Assembly: GCA_019753285.1 (NCBI GenBank)
Contig: JAIELD010000020.1
Span: 1 to 64,000, forward strand
DNA from: Beijerinckiaceae bacterium
Lineage (GTDB): Bacteria; Pseudomonadota; Alphaproteobacteria; Rhizobiales; Beijerinckiaceae
Direction: 5' to 3'
DNA length: 64,000 bases
In this document: positions 10,574 to 18,441 of the stretch, one piece after another
How the letters are laid out: each line of letters opens with the position of its first letter
How positions within the stretch are numbered: position 1 is the first letter of the stretch
Notes under the pieces: generated by a model
The model's input: only the letters and a program-made list of their open reading frames with translations
The model's database searches: none
What the model was told of the DNA's origin: nothing
Program-made: the position numbers and the translations under genes

Positions 10574-11947
10574 TTAGGACCCGGTGCCCATCGCGGATGG
10601 CAATGACACGCGGATGCCAAGGCCCGGCGCGCAGTCAAACGCTGCAACGCTCCCTCTGTGAAGCTCTGCCACAGCCTTGACGAGGTGTAGTCCGAGCCCG
10701 TTTCCCGGCGTCGTACGGCTTCGCTCAGAGCGGAAGAATCGTTCGAAAATGCGCTCGCGGTCTGCCTCTTCGACACCCGGACCATTATCCGCCACGACGA
10801 GCGCCACCGTTTCGCCGAGCCGGGAGACATCGATGCGGATATGCGATCCCTCCTGCGTGTGACGGATAGCGTTCTCGATCAGATTGACCAGGAGCTGGGT
10901 CAGCAATTCACGATCTCCGTCAATACGGATACCCGGGTCGATCCTCGTCGCCATCGATTGCCCCTTGCCTTCAGCCACTGCGGCGAAATCGACTGCGACC
11001 GTTTCTGTGAGTTCTGAAAGATCGACGGTCTCGAAGCCCGACCGCCTTGTCCCAGATTCAACCTGCGCGATGCGGAGCAGCGCCGAGAACGTCGATAAAA
11101 TCTCGTCGACCTGCGCCGTCGCATCGGCGATCCCGCTCCGCATCTCCTCTATGGATACCTGCCCGCCGCCCACAGTCTCGAGGCTCTGCTTTAACCGCGA
11201 CAGCGGAGTTCGCAGATCATGCGCGATATCGGTCGAGACCTGCTTTAGGCTTTCCATCAAGCCGCCTAGCCGGTTGAGCATGCTGTTGAAGGCGCTCCCC
11301 AGATGATCGAAATCATCGTTGCGGCTGGAGAGAGCAACGCGGCTCGTCATGTTTCCCGCCATGACTGCTTGTGCCGTCGACATCACCGCATCCATGCCAC
11401 GCAGGAAGCGCGCGCTCAGCCAAAGGCCGCTCGCCAGCGCCAGCAGGAGCGTTGCGGCGATGGCCCAGCCAAAGGCGATCAGGATCGCGTGCTGGACACG
11501 ATCAATCCAGCTTGGGTCGCTGGCGATGAGCAGCCGCACATCATTGTCGAGCGTCACCGTATACATGACGAGAGACGAGGATCCTTGCCGCGGCGCAGAT
11601 GCTGAAGCCTTCATGATCAGCCAGCCATCGCCTTCGGGTGTTCGCAGACGACGGCCGGCGAGAACGACGCCGCGCTCGCCGACCACCGAATATTCGAGCG
11701 TATCGGCCCCGCGCAACTCGTCGCGCGATGAGACGGCGGCGAGCAGACGTCCGAGACCACTGGCGGTGTATTCGGCGGCAAGCGACGTCGCCTCGGTCTC
11801 GATCTGCTGGGAGAGCTGGGTCTCAAGCGCGCTGCGCACAGTCGTATAGACGATGAGACCGAGAAGGCTGACCGAGGCCATGAACAGCGCGGCGTAGATC
11901 ATCGCAAAGCGAAAGCTCGCCGTCCGAAGAATTCTAGGCAGCGTCAC
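10574..11947 (-). CDS. Membrane sensor histidine kinase
   Basis: This is a 457-residue kinase. Transmembrane helix 1 is at about 14-36, a periplasmic sensor region of about 115 residues follows, and helix 2 is at about 155-178. A HAMP linker leads to a HisKA domain with phospho-acceptor His243 (IAHDLRTPLS). The HATPase domain has NLIENAIRH (N box), DNGPGV (G1) and GNGLGLHL (G2). Its start overlaps the 3' end of the response regulator gene by 14 bp. It most likely senses an envelope signal and drives the upstream regulator. The downstream htrA gene is the obvious target. Confidence 0.9.
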   Translation of the reverse strand: MTLPRILRTASFRFAMIYAALFMASVSLLGLIVYTTVRSALETQLSQQIETEATSLAAEYTASGLGRLLAAVSSRDELRGADTLEYSVVGERGVVLAGRRLRTPEGDGWLIMKASASAPRQGSSSLVMYTVTLDNDVRLLIASDPSWIDRVQHAILIAFGWAIAATLLLALASGLWLSARFLRGMDAVMSTAQAVMAGNMTSRVALSSRNDDFDHLGSAFNSMLNRLGGLMESLKQVSTDIAHDLRTPLSRLKQSLETVGGGQVSIEEMRSGIADATAQVDEILSTFSALLRIAQVESGTRRSGFETVDLSELTETVAVDFAAVAEGKGQSMATRIDPGIRIDGDRELLTQLLVNLIENAIRHTQEGSHIRIDVSRLGETVALVVADNGPGVEEADRERIFERFFRSERSRTTPGNGLGLHLVKAVAELHRGSVAAFDCAPGLGIRVSLPSAMGTGS

Positions 11948-12611
11948 GGATCATGTATCCCGAGCCGCGAATGGTCTCGATCAACTCGCGTTCGAAGCCG
12001 CGATCGATTTTCGAGCGAAGCCGGCTGATATGCGTTTCGACGATATTGGTCTTGGGATCGAAGTGATACTCCCAGACATTCTCGAGAAGCATCGTTTTCG
12101 TCACGATCTGACCGGCGTGCCTCAAAAGATATTCGAGCAGCCGAAATTCCCGCGGCTGCAGGTCTATCTCGCTCGTGCCGCGGCGGACCGTGCGTTTCAG
12201 CAGATCCATGTTGAGGTCGCGAACCTGCAGCGCCGTCTTGACCTCGTTCAGCGGCGGACGCCGGGCGAGCGCCTCGATCCGCGCCAGCAGCTCGGCGAAA
12301 GCGAAGGGCTTCACAAGGTAATCGTCGCCTCCCGCCCGAAAGCCCTCGACGCGGTCGTCGATTCCCGAAAGCGTGGTGAGGAAGAGAACGGGCGTCTGCA
12401 GGCCGCTCGCCCGAAGCGTCCTGACGATGCTGAGACCGTCGATCCCCGGCAACATTCGGTCAAGGATCAGCACGTCGTAGTCACCGGTCGTGGCGAGATA
12501 GAGGCCATCCTTGCCATTGGTGGCAAGATCAACGAGATGGCCGTGTTCGATCAGGCCCTTCTTGAGATAGGCGGCCGTACTAGCATCGTCTTCGGCGACA
12601 AGTATTTTCAT
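11934..12611 (-). CDS. OmpR/PhoB-family response regulator
   Basis: This is a 225-residue regulator starting at MKILVAEDD; a frame reading 14 residues further upstream lacks any domain sense. The receiver domain has the acidic pocket Asp8/Asp9, phospho-acceptor Asp51 (LILDRMLPG), Thr80 and Lys101 (KPF). The C-terminal winged helix carries the typical LTxxEFxLLEYL-like block (LQPREFRLLEYLLRH) and ends in a recognition helix with GSGYMI. It is translationally coupled to the kinase and is the first gene of the regulator-kinase-protease unit. A perfect inverted repeat at 12681-12706, about 70 bp upstream, may be an operator. Confidence 0.92.
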   Translation of the reverse strand: MKILVAEDDASTAAYLKKGLIEHGHLVDLATNGKDGLYLATTGDYDVLILDRMLPGIDGLSIVRTLRASGLQTPVLFLTTLSGIDDRVEGFRAGGDDYLVKPFAFAELLARIEALARRPPLNEVKTALQVRDLNMDLLKRTVRRGTSEIDLQPREFRLLEYLLRHAGQIVTKTMLLENVWEYHFDPKTNIVETHISRLRSKIDRGFERELIETIRGSGYMIRDAA

Positions 12612-12680
12612 GATCGTTCCGACGTGCCGCATCATGCAGGCAATTTTATGCACTGCTGGACGCTCTTTAGCGGCCTAGTT

Positions 12681-12706
12681 GAGATCACAGTTGACGGAGT
12701 GATCTC
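12681..12706. promoter_or_regulatory. Perfect inverted repeat upstream of the response regulator gene
   Basis: GAGATCAC at 12681-12688 and GTGATCTC at 12699-12706 form a perfect dyad with a 10-bp spacer. It lies about 70 bp upstream of the regulator start. A dimeric regulator could bind it, perhaps in autoregulation. OmpR-family proteins usually bind direct repeats, so another protein is equally possible. Confidence 0.35.
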
Positions 12707-12911
12707 AGAAACGAGCTTTTCGCAACTGCTCCAGTCTGACCCGACAATTCGGCCCATCATCATGGGCGTCTTCGCTATGCCCGAAGCAATACCAGTTTAG
12801 GCGCCTTCGGGCCGTTCTATTGATGAACCCCACTTCAACGCAATGGAGGAACAGCGGCAGGATCGATTTGTGCAGGAACGCCTTTCGAGGATGAGCGTTC
12901 ACCTTGGCTGA

Positions 12912-12931
12912 GCCCCGCGATCTCGCGGGGC
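12912..12931. other. Strong GC stem-loop
   Basis: GCCCCGCG at 12912-12919 and CGCGGGGC at 12924-12931 form a perfect 8-bp all-GC stem with a 4-nt loop. There is no T-run, so it is not a standard terminator. It may be a remnant of a repeat element. Confidence 0.35.
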
Positions 12932-13280
12932 AAATCGGAGTACGCAAAATGTCGGCGGGACAAACTAGTGGAACCGCTGCAATGACCGAACTCGAAGACC
13001 AAAGATAATGAAGAATAAATCTTGAGCAACCGCGATAAGGTTCAGAGATTGCCTGATCAGAGTTTGGACGGAAACGGCGTCCAGGTGGATGAATACGAGG
13101 GCAACGTGGCCAATCGCCGCCCATCGCCGAAAAGATGGCCAAGAAGCTGACGTTGTGCCCTCACGTTACTCCGGTTTGACCTTCTTTCTGGGCCCAACCT
13201 GAGGACCAGAATGTAAAGCTCAGTCGTTCTTCGGAAGAACAGATTTTGGGCATCTGAAGGGAGCACGAGCCGGCGGCACG

Positions 13281-13314
13281 GTGGTTGGTACTCCCCCGTC
13301 AAAGGGCCAACCAC
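13281..13314 (+). promoter_or_regulatory. Stem-loop directly upstream of the CaX-like gene
   Basis: GTGGTTGG at 13281-13288 pairs perfectly with CCAACCAC at 13307-13314 around an 18-nt loop. The stem ends just before the SD sequence AAGGGG, with the start codon at 13326. Such placement can control translation initiation. The bases do not match the yybP-ykoY manganese riboswitch that often precedes this gene type. Confidence 0.3.
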
Positions 13315-13325
13315 AAGGGGCACTC

Positions 13326-14402
13326 ATGGCTTTTAGCTTAGACCCACTCAAATGGCCGCTTATGCTGCTGGCGCTCACGCCTGTCGCACCGATCCTAAAA
13401 TATGTCATTGGCGCACCTTCGGGGCTGATCTTCGCAACCGGATGCGTTGGCATCATGGTCCTGGCGGAATGGATCCGGCGCGCGACGGATCACCTCGCCA
13501 ATACCGCCGGGTCCACCATAGGCGGACTGCTGAACGTGACCTTCGGCAGCATCGCGGAGTTCATTCTGGCGCTGTTCGTCCTGTCCGAGGGCCACGTCGG
13601 AGTCGTACGCGCGCAGATCGTCGGCTCCATCATCGGCACGGGGCTGTTCGGGCTCGGACTTGCCATCATCGTCGGCAGCATCGGGCGATCGCAGCTGAGT
13701 TTCAACCGCGACAAGGCCGGCCTGTTGGCAAGCCTGCTCATTCTCGTACTCATCGCATTGGCGCTGCCTGCTGTTTTCGATCAATCGGCACAGGCGATCG
13801 GGAGTGACGCCCGCGCCAGGATCGACGAGGAACTCAGCATCGGCGTCGCCGTCATCTTGCTAGGGCTCTATGCGGCCAATCTCATCTACACGCTAGTCAC
13901 GCATCGCGATGTCTTCGGAACGGGCGAAACCGATCAACCGGGGGAAGGTTGGTCGCTCGCCGCATCTCTCGGCGTTCTCGTGATCGCGACGATCGCGGTC
14001 GCGGGCGAAGCAGAGATCGTTTCCTCGGCGCTGGAGAGCACGGCCCGCAGCGCCGGAATTTCGGAAGTCTTCATCGGCGTCGTTGCGCTCGCCCTCATCG
14101 GAACCTCGTCCGATATCCTCGCGGCGGCGTGGTTCGCCAAGGACGGCAGGATGAACCTTGTCATCAATCTGTGCATCGGGTCGGCGATCCAGATCGCCCT
14201 CGTCGTAGCCCCACTCCTCGTCATTGCCTCCGCGCTGATCGGGCATCCACTGACGCTGATCTTCGGCAATCCGCTGCATCTGTTTTCGATCGGCGCCACT
14301 GCCTTCATCGTCAACGCCATCGCCATCGACGGAGAGGCCACCTGGTTCGAAGGGGTGCTTCTCGTCGCCATCTATGTCATGCTCGGCTGGCATTTTTCCT
14401 GA
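13326..14402 (+). CDS. CaX-family cation/proton exchanger with altered signature motifs
   Basis: This is a 358-residue inner-membrane protein with about eleven hydrophobic helices and the two-fold repeat of the calcium/cation antiporter superfamily. The start is the ATG preceded by AAGGGG. Repeat 1 has GSIAE at 74-78 where classical CAX proteins have GNAxE, keeping Glu78. Repeat 2 has GTSSD at 259-263 where GNAxE is usual, so the acidic residue is Asp263. It would exchange Ca2+ or another cation for protons, but the altered motifs could change selectivity. It precedes a CPA1 antiporter gene on the same strand, forming a two-gene ion-homeostasis unit. Confidence 0.8.
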   Translation: MAFSLDPLKWPLMLLALTPVAPILKYVIGAPSGLIFATGCVGIMVLAEWIRRATDHLANTAGSTIGGLLNVTFGSIAEFILALFVLSEGHVGVVRAQIVGSIIGTGLFGLGLAIIVGSIGRSQLSFNRDKAGLLASLLILVLIALALPAVFDQSAQAIGSDARARIDEELSIGVAVILLGLYAANLIYTLVTHRDVFGTGETDQPGEGWSLAASLGVLVIATIAVAGEAEIVSSALESTARSAGISEVFIGVVALALIGTSSDILAAAWFAKDGRMNLVINLCIGSAIQIALVVAPLLVIASALIGHPLTLIFGNPLHLFSIGATAFIVNAIAIDGEATWFEGVLLVAIYVMLGWHFS

Positions 14403-14481
14403 TCGAACCCGTGGGTTGATCTGCGTCTCGACGAAGAGATTCGCGATTTGCTTTCAGAAATCCGTTCAACAGGATGTCGTC

Positions 14482-15726
14482 TTGCTCTCACTCTTCGATC
14501 TCGCCGCGATCCTGCTGACGCTCTCGGCCGTACTCGGCTTCATCAATCATAAATTTCTGCCGACGCCGCACACCATTGGCCTTCTGGTCATGAGCGTCAT
14601 CGCATCGCTCGTCCTCGTGGCGATCGATCTGGCCTATCCAGGGCGCCACCTCTTTGACGCTTTGACGAACGCCTTGCTGCAGATCGACTTCAGCTCCGTC
14701 GTCATGAACGGCATGCTGGCCTTCCTGCTCTTTGCCGGCGCACTTCATGTCGATCTGGAAAAACTGCGCAGCCGCGCCATTCAGGTGACTGTTCTGGCCG
14801 CTTTCGGCACCGTCATCTCGACCGGGCTTGTCGGGGTTGCCATCTGGCAGGTGGCGCTGTGGCTGGGCCAGCCTCTGCCGTTCGCCTGGGCCATGGTTTT
14901 TGGCGCGCTGATCAGCCCTACAGACCCCGTCGCGGTCCTCAGCACACTGAAGACGGTGAAGATACCGGCAAGCCTCGAAGTGGAGATGCAGGGCGAATCG
15001 CTGTTCAACGACGGCATCGGCATCGTGCTGTTCACGATTTTTGTCGCCGTGGCGAGCGGGGATCCGAGCAAGAGCACCGCGTCAGGCATCACGGAGTTGC
15101 TCGTGCGCGAGGCCGGCGGAGGCCTGCTGCTTGGGACTGTGACAGGCTATATCGCCTATCGTGCCATGCGCCTCCTCGACGATTATGCCGTCGAGGTGCT
15201 GATCACGCTGGCGCTTGTGACGGGGACCTATTCGCTGGCTCAGGCTCTTCATGTGAGCGGGCCGCTTGCGATCGTCGCGGCAGGGTTGCTGATCGGCTAT
15301 CGCGGCCCGCGCGATGCCATGAGTGAACGGACGCAAACCTATGTCTTCGGGCTCTGGACGCTCATAGATGAAATTCTCAACTCGGTTCTCTTCTTGCTGA
15401 TAGGCCTCGAGGTTCTGATCGTCCGCTTCGAAGCGTCCAACTTCATGATAGCCGCCGCTGCAATTCCGATTGTGATTCTTGCCCGGTTCATAGCTGTCGG
15501 CGTTCCGGCGCTGCTGGCCCCAAACTGGCTGATGTCGACGCGAAACGTCCCCTTCCTCACCTGGGCCGGCATCAGGGGCGGCATCTCGATCGCGCTGGTG
15601 CTGTCGGTACCTGACACCGACTCGAAGCCGCTCATTCTTGCAGCGACCTACGCGGTTGTGCTTTTCAGCGTTATCGTTCAGGGCCTGACGTTGGGCTACG
15701 TCGCCCGGCGCACGGTGGTTCGATGA
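14482..15726 (+). CDS. CPA1-family Na+/H+ (cation:proton) antiporter
   Basis: This is about 414 residues from a TTG at 14482 that has AGGA 7 nt upstream. The frame is open back to an ATG at 14374, which overlaps the CaX gene by 29 bp and would add 36 non-hydrophobic residues. About twelve membrane helices are evident. Signature motifs are ISPTDPVAV (the Asp of the ion site), ESLFNDG (the Asn-Asp pair of helix 5), and GIRGGISIALVL near the C-terminus, all typical of NhaP/CPA1 antiporters. It should exchange Na+ or K+ for protons across the inner membrane, in pH and salt tolerance. Confidence 0.88.
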   Translation: MLSLFDLAAILLTLSAVLGFINHKFLPTPHTIGLLVMSVIASLVLVAIDLAYPGRHLFDALTNALLQIDFSSVVMNGMLAFLLFAGALHVDLEKLRSRAIQVTVLAAFGTVISTGLVGVAIWQVALWLGQPLPFAWAMVFGALISPTDPVAVLSTLKTVKIPASLEVEMQGESLFNDGIGIVLFTIFVAVASGDPSKSTASGITELLVREAGGGLLLGTVTGYIAYRAMRLLDDYAVEVLITLALVTGTYSLAQALHVSGPLAIVAAGLLIGYRGPRDAMSERTQTYVFGLWTLIDEILNSVLFLLIGLEVLIVRFEASNFMIAAAAIPIVILARFIAVGVPALLAPNWLMSTRNVPFLTWAGIRGGISIALVLSVPDTDSKPLILAATYAVVLFSVIVQGLTLGYVARRTVVR

Positions 15727-15739
15727 AGCGCTTATCCCG

Positions 15740-17062
15740 TTAGGCTTCGTCGTCGATACGCAATTGCCCGAGAGCGCCACGTTTCAGCATGACGGTGAAG
15801 GCCTCACGTCGCATTCGGATATCGGCAAGGTCCGATGGAGTCTCGACGGTTCGTTCCGCGTCGCCCATCACCAGATCGGCATGGCGCATAAGGACGTCGA
15901 TCCTGGCCGGTATTTTCTCGCAGCCGACGACGGCTGTCAGGACCTCGAGGATCCGGATGAGGATCGCCGGACTTCCGGCGCCATTTTGCCGGATAAGGTT
16001 CAAGCTGGTATCGACGAGACCGTCGTAATCGACCGCCGGCACAACCAGAACGATGCGCCCGTCCCGCATCACGACCCCGCTCAACAGGTCGAGCGGGGCG
16101 AGTTCACATAGCACGGAGCCAAGCCTGTCGAGTACGCTCATGGCCGTTTGGGGATCATTGATGCCGGGCGAGAGCGCCCTAACAGCGACTTCGACGAGTT
16201 GCCGCACGGCAAACTCGAGATCGGCCGAACTTTCTCTTTGTGTGCCAAGGGCCGTCGCCCGTCGGATTGCATCTGCGACCCCCTGGACTTCAGGCGTCGC
16301 CACGGCGATCGCCGCGCCTGGAAAGACATAATCGCCCGGCGTGACAAGCAGCCGGATCGTCGTGGTTTTCTCGGAGGCCCAATCGGCAAGGCCCTCTTGA
16401 TCGAGCTGCTGCAGATAGCCGCTTCTTTCATCCGTGATGGGTGCGGCTTGCGCCCAGAAAGTCAGTGGCGGCGGATCGGCCTGTGGCTCCTTTGCCGTCA
16501 GCCGCTTCAAGGCATCGCGCACATCCTCATGAACGAGGGCGATCACCGTATCGACGTTGATCCGACCCGCCATGTGGCCGACGAAATAGATAAGTGTGCC
16601 GACGCAGGCGATCGCCAGCAGGATGCCGACGCTAAGCGAGAGATGCGGAACGAATTCGCCCTCGGCCTGCGTCCTCACCTCGCGGAGCACCATGAGCGCA
16701 TAGCAGAAGGTGCCGAGAAACGCGCCGAGGGTCGCTTGATTGCCGCGATCCTTAGTGAAGTTGCGCAGAAGGCGCGGGCCCATCTGGCCAGCCGCAAGCG
16801 ACAGGGCGGCGATGGTGATCGAAAACACCGTGCCGGCGACGCTGATGGTAGACGATGCGATCGCGCCGAGGAGCGTCCGTGCACCTGTTCCGCCGCCGTT
16901 ATAGAGCCATGAACTCTGGAGCTGTCGTTCGGACAAAAACGAACTGCGGTCGATCTGCACCAGCACTATAGCGCTGGTAATGCCGGCCAGCACCATCAGC
17001 GCTGGAACGAGCCAGAAGGTGTTGACGAGCGCAGATGCGTATTTCCGGAGGCGTGCTTTCAC
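15740..17062 (-). CDS. DUF2254 predicted membrane protein
   Basis: This is 440 residues matching the DUF2254 family in length and layout. Four membrane helices occupy the N-terminal third (about 13-35, 63-88, 105-125 and 145-165), with the signature region WLYNGGGTGARTLLGAIASS and ISVAGTVFSITIAALSLA between helices 1 and 2. A soluble domain of about 270 residues follows. Function is unproven; members are often found near ion-transport and stress genes, as here. It is convergent with the CPA1 antiporter gene, 13 bp away. Confidence 0.8.
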   Translation of the reverse strand: MKARLRKYASALVNTFWLVPALMVLAGITSAIVLVQIDRSSFLSERQLQSSWLYNGGGTGARTLLGAIASSTISVAGTVFSITIAALSLAAGQMGPRLLRNFTKDRGNQATLGAFLGTFCYALMVLREVRTQAEGEFVPHLSLSVGILLAIACVGTLIYFVGHMAGRINVDTVIALVHEDVRDALKRLTAKEPQADPPPLTFWAQAAPITDERSGYLQQLDQEGLADWASEKTTTIRLLVTPGDYVFPGAAIAVATPEVQGVADAIRRATALGTQRESSADLEFAVRQLVEVAVRALSPGINDPQTAMSVLDRLGSVLCELAPLDLLSGVVMRDGRIVLVVPAVDYDGLVDTSLNLIRQNGAGSPAILIRILEVLTAVVGCEKIPARIDVLMRHADLVMGDAERTVETPSDLADIRMRREAFTVMLKRGALGQLRIDDEA

Positions 17063-17168
17063 TGTCGACCTATCGGGCTTTGCGCTTGTTCGCGGTTATT
17101 GAGAAAGTCTCAGCGAGCTTTGTCGGCTGCAGCAATGAAAATTACCTGACCTCTTCTGAAGGCCTCGG

Positions 17169-17264
17169 CTAAAGCTTACGCCTATCCGCCGCAACCAGCA
17201 GCGTTGCGATGATTGAAAGCGAGACGTAAACTGCGGCGGCCGCCAGGCGGCAATGGGGTGGCAT
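17169..17264 (-). CDS. Possible single-helix micro-protein
   Basis: This is a 31-residue ATG-initiated frame: a short Pro/His-containing start, one hydrophobic stretch (AAAAVYVSLSIIATLLVAA), then a basic tail (DRRKL). That is the layout of a one-helix membrane micro-protein. No SD sequence is obvious and no family is recognised. It could be chance or a decayed gene. Confidence 0.2.
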   Translation of the reverse strand: MPPHCRLAAAAVYVSLSIIATLLVAADRRKL

Positions 17265-17456
17265 GGTGCGACTATCCGCTGAAGCGCCAAAAAATGCATT
17301 GAAAGCGTGCCGTACGCATTACGCTGAAGAAGTTCAGCGCTGATCAGCCGCTGCCTGATTAAGCTCGCATTTCTCTTAATTTGCGCAGTTTCTGGCAAAA
17401 ATACAGCCTTTGTCGATGCAAGTGCTTGCCGGTGCAATCTTCCAATTTTAAGAATT

Positions 17457-17475
17457 TTCAGCTCTTGGAGCTGAA
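17457..17475. promoter_or_regulatory. Perfect stem-loop/dyad upstream of cyoA
   Basis: TTCAGCTC at 17457-17464 and GAGCTGAA at 17468-17475 form a perfect 8-bp inverted repeat with a 3-nt centre, about 100 bp upstream of the cyoA start. It could be an operator or a leader hairpin. Confidence 0.35.
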
Positions 17476-17577
17476 AGCGCATAGCCATCAATCTATTGTT
17501 CGCCGCAGGGATCATCTGAGCGCTACGATCGTTAAACATCGTAGCTGGATGCATCAGGCGATCCAGCGGGACGAGAT

Positions 17578-18441
17578 ATGGCAGCGTCGAGATTTCTTGG
17601 GCTGATCGCGATCTTGGCGCTCCCGGCGTTAAGTGGCTGCGCCGTACTCAGACTAGGCGCGATGGATGCTGCAGGGCCTATCGCCGAGGCGCAACGAAAC
17701 CTCTATTTTCTGCTCGCCATTGTTCTCATCTTTGTCGCTGGACCTGTGCTGGTGCTGACTCCGCTTATTGCCTGGCATTATCGCATATCCAACAAGCACA
17801 GCACCTTCCGTCCGAAGTGGGTTTTTTCCTGGTGGCTCGAAGGACTAATCTGGATTCCGCCAGCCGGGATCGTTATTGGGCTCAGTTTCTTGCTGTGGAA
17901 CTACACCCAAAGATTGGACCCTTATAGACCGATCGCCGCGTCGCAGCCGCCGCTAGAGATCCAGGCCGTCGCGCTCGATTGGAAGTGGTTATTCATCTAT
18001 CCTGAAGAACACATTGCGGCCATGAACGAACTGGCGATCCCGGTCAGCCGCCCCGTGCGTATCAGTCTAACGAGTGGCACGGTGATGCAGGCGATGCTCA
18101 TTCCGCGGCTTGCAGGTCAGATCTATGCAATGGCGGGAATGCGAACCGAGTTGAATCTCGCCGCCAGCCAGCCGGGGGTCTACCGCGGAGGAAACGTTCA
18201 ATTTAACGGCACCGGCTTTGCCAAGCAGAAATTCGATGTGATCGCGCTCTCACCTTCTGATTATGAGGGTTGGCTCGCGGCGGTCCGCGCCGCGGCGAAC
18301 CCTCTCGATCCATCCGCCTATGCGCAGCTGTTTGAAAAGACCACTCCAGCGCAGCCCATCTTGTTTTCCAGCGCACCAGAAGGGTTGTTCCAGAAAATTC
18401 TGTCCCGCTATCAAGATCCAGACATGAAGGTGCACCGATGA
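17578..18441 (+). CDS. cyoA: Cytochrome o ubiquinol oxidase subunit II
   Basis: This is a 287-residue lipoprotein subunit. A lipoprotein signal peptide ends in the lipobox ALSGC with Cys21, and two transmembrane helices lie at about 42-66 and 88-107. A periplasmic cupredoxin-like domain follows, with the ALDWKWLFIYPE and IPRLAGQIYAMAGM blocks. The CuA cysteine ligands of cytochrome c oxidases are absent (NGTGFAKQKF at that place), as expected for a quinol oxidase. It is the first gene of cyoABCD and overlaps cyoB by 4 bp. The complex oxidises ubiquinol and pumps protons while reducing O2. Confidence 0.93.
   Translation: MAASRFLGLIAILALPALSGCAVLRLGAMDAAGPIAEAQRNLYFLLAIVLIFVAGPVLVLTPLIAWHYRISNKHSTFRPKWVFSWWLEGLIWIPPAGIVIGLSFLLWNYTQRLDPYRPIAASQPPLEIQAVALDWKWLFIYPEEHIAAMNELAIPVSRPVRISLTSGTVMQAMLIPRLAGQIYAMAGMRTELNLAASQPGVYRGGNVQFNGTGFAKQKFDVIALSPSDYEGWLAAVRAAANPLDPSAYAQLFEKTTPAQPILFSSAPEGLFQKILSRYQDPDMKVHR

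Larger units (their letters stand above)
12612..13325. other. 714-bp intergenic region with several inverted repeats, no convincing gene
   Basis: No reading frame here looks protein-coding: the candidates lack SD sequences and have unnatural composition. Three structured sites are visible and listed separately, at 12681-12706, 12912-12931 and 13281-13314. The region separates the leftward regulator-kinase unit from the rightward cation exchanger, so it must hold two promoters. It is less GC-rich than its neighbours and may contain decayed sequence. Confidence 0.6.
17063..17577. other. 515-bp region upstream of cyoA
   Basis: This stretch should hold the promoters of cyoABCD (rightward) and of the DUF2254 gene (leftward). 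A perfect stem-loop at 17457-17475 is listed separately. A possible 31-codon leftward reading frame at 17169-17264 encodes one hydrophobic helix and may be a remnant. I see no convincing sigma-70 or FNR/ArcA-type site. Confidence 0.5.

Noticed and set aside
13200-13325. yybP-ykoY riboswitch before the CaX gene
   Set aside because: The conserved GGGGAGTAG-type segment and second conserved internal loop are absent.
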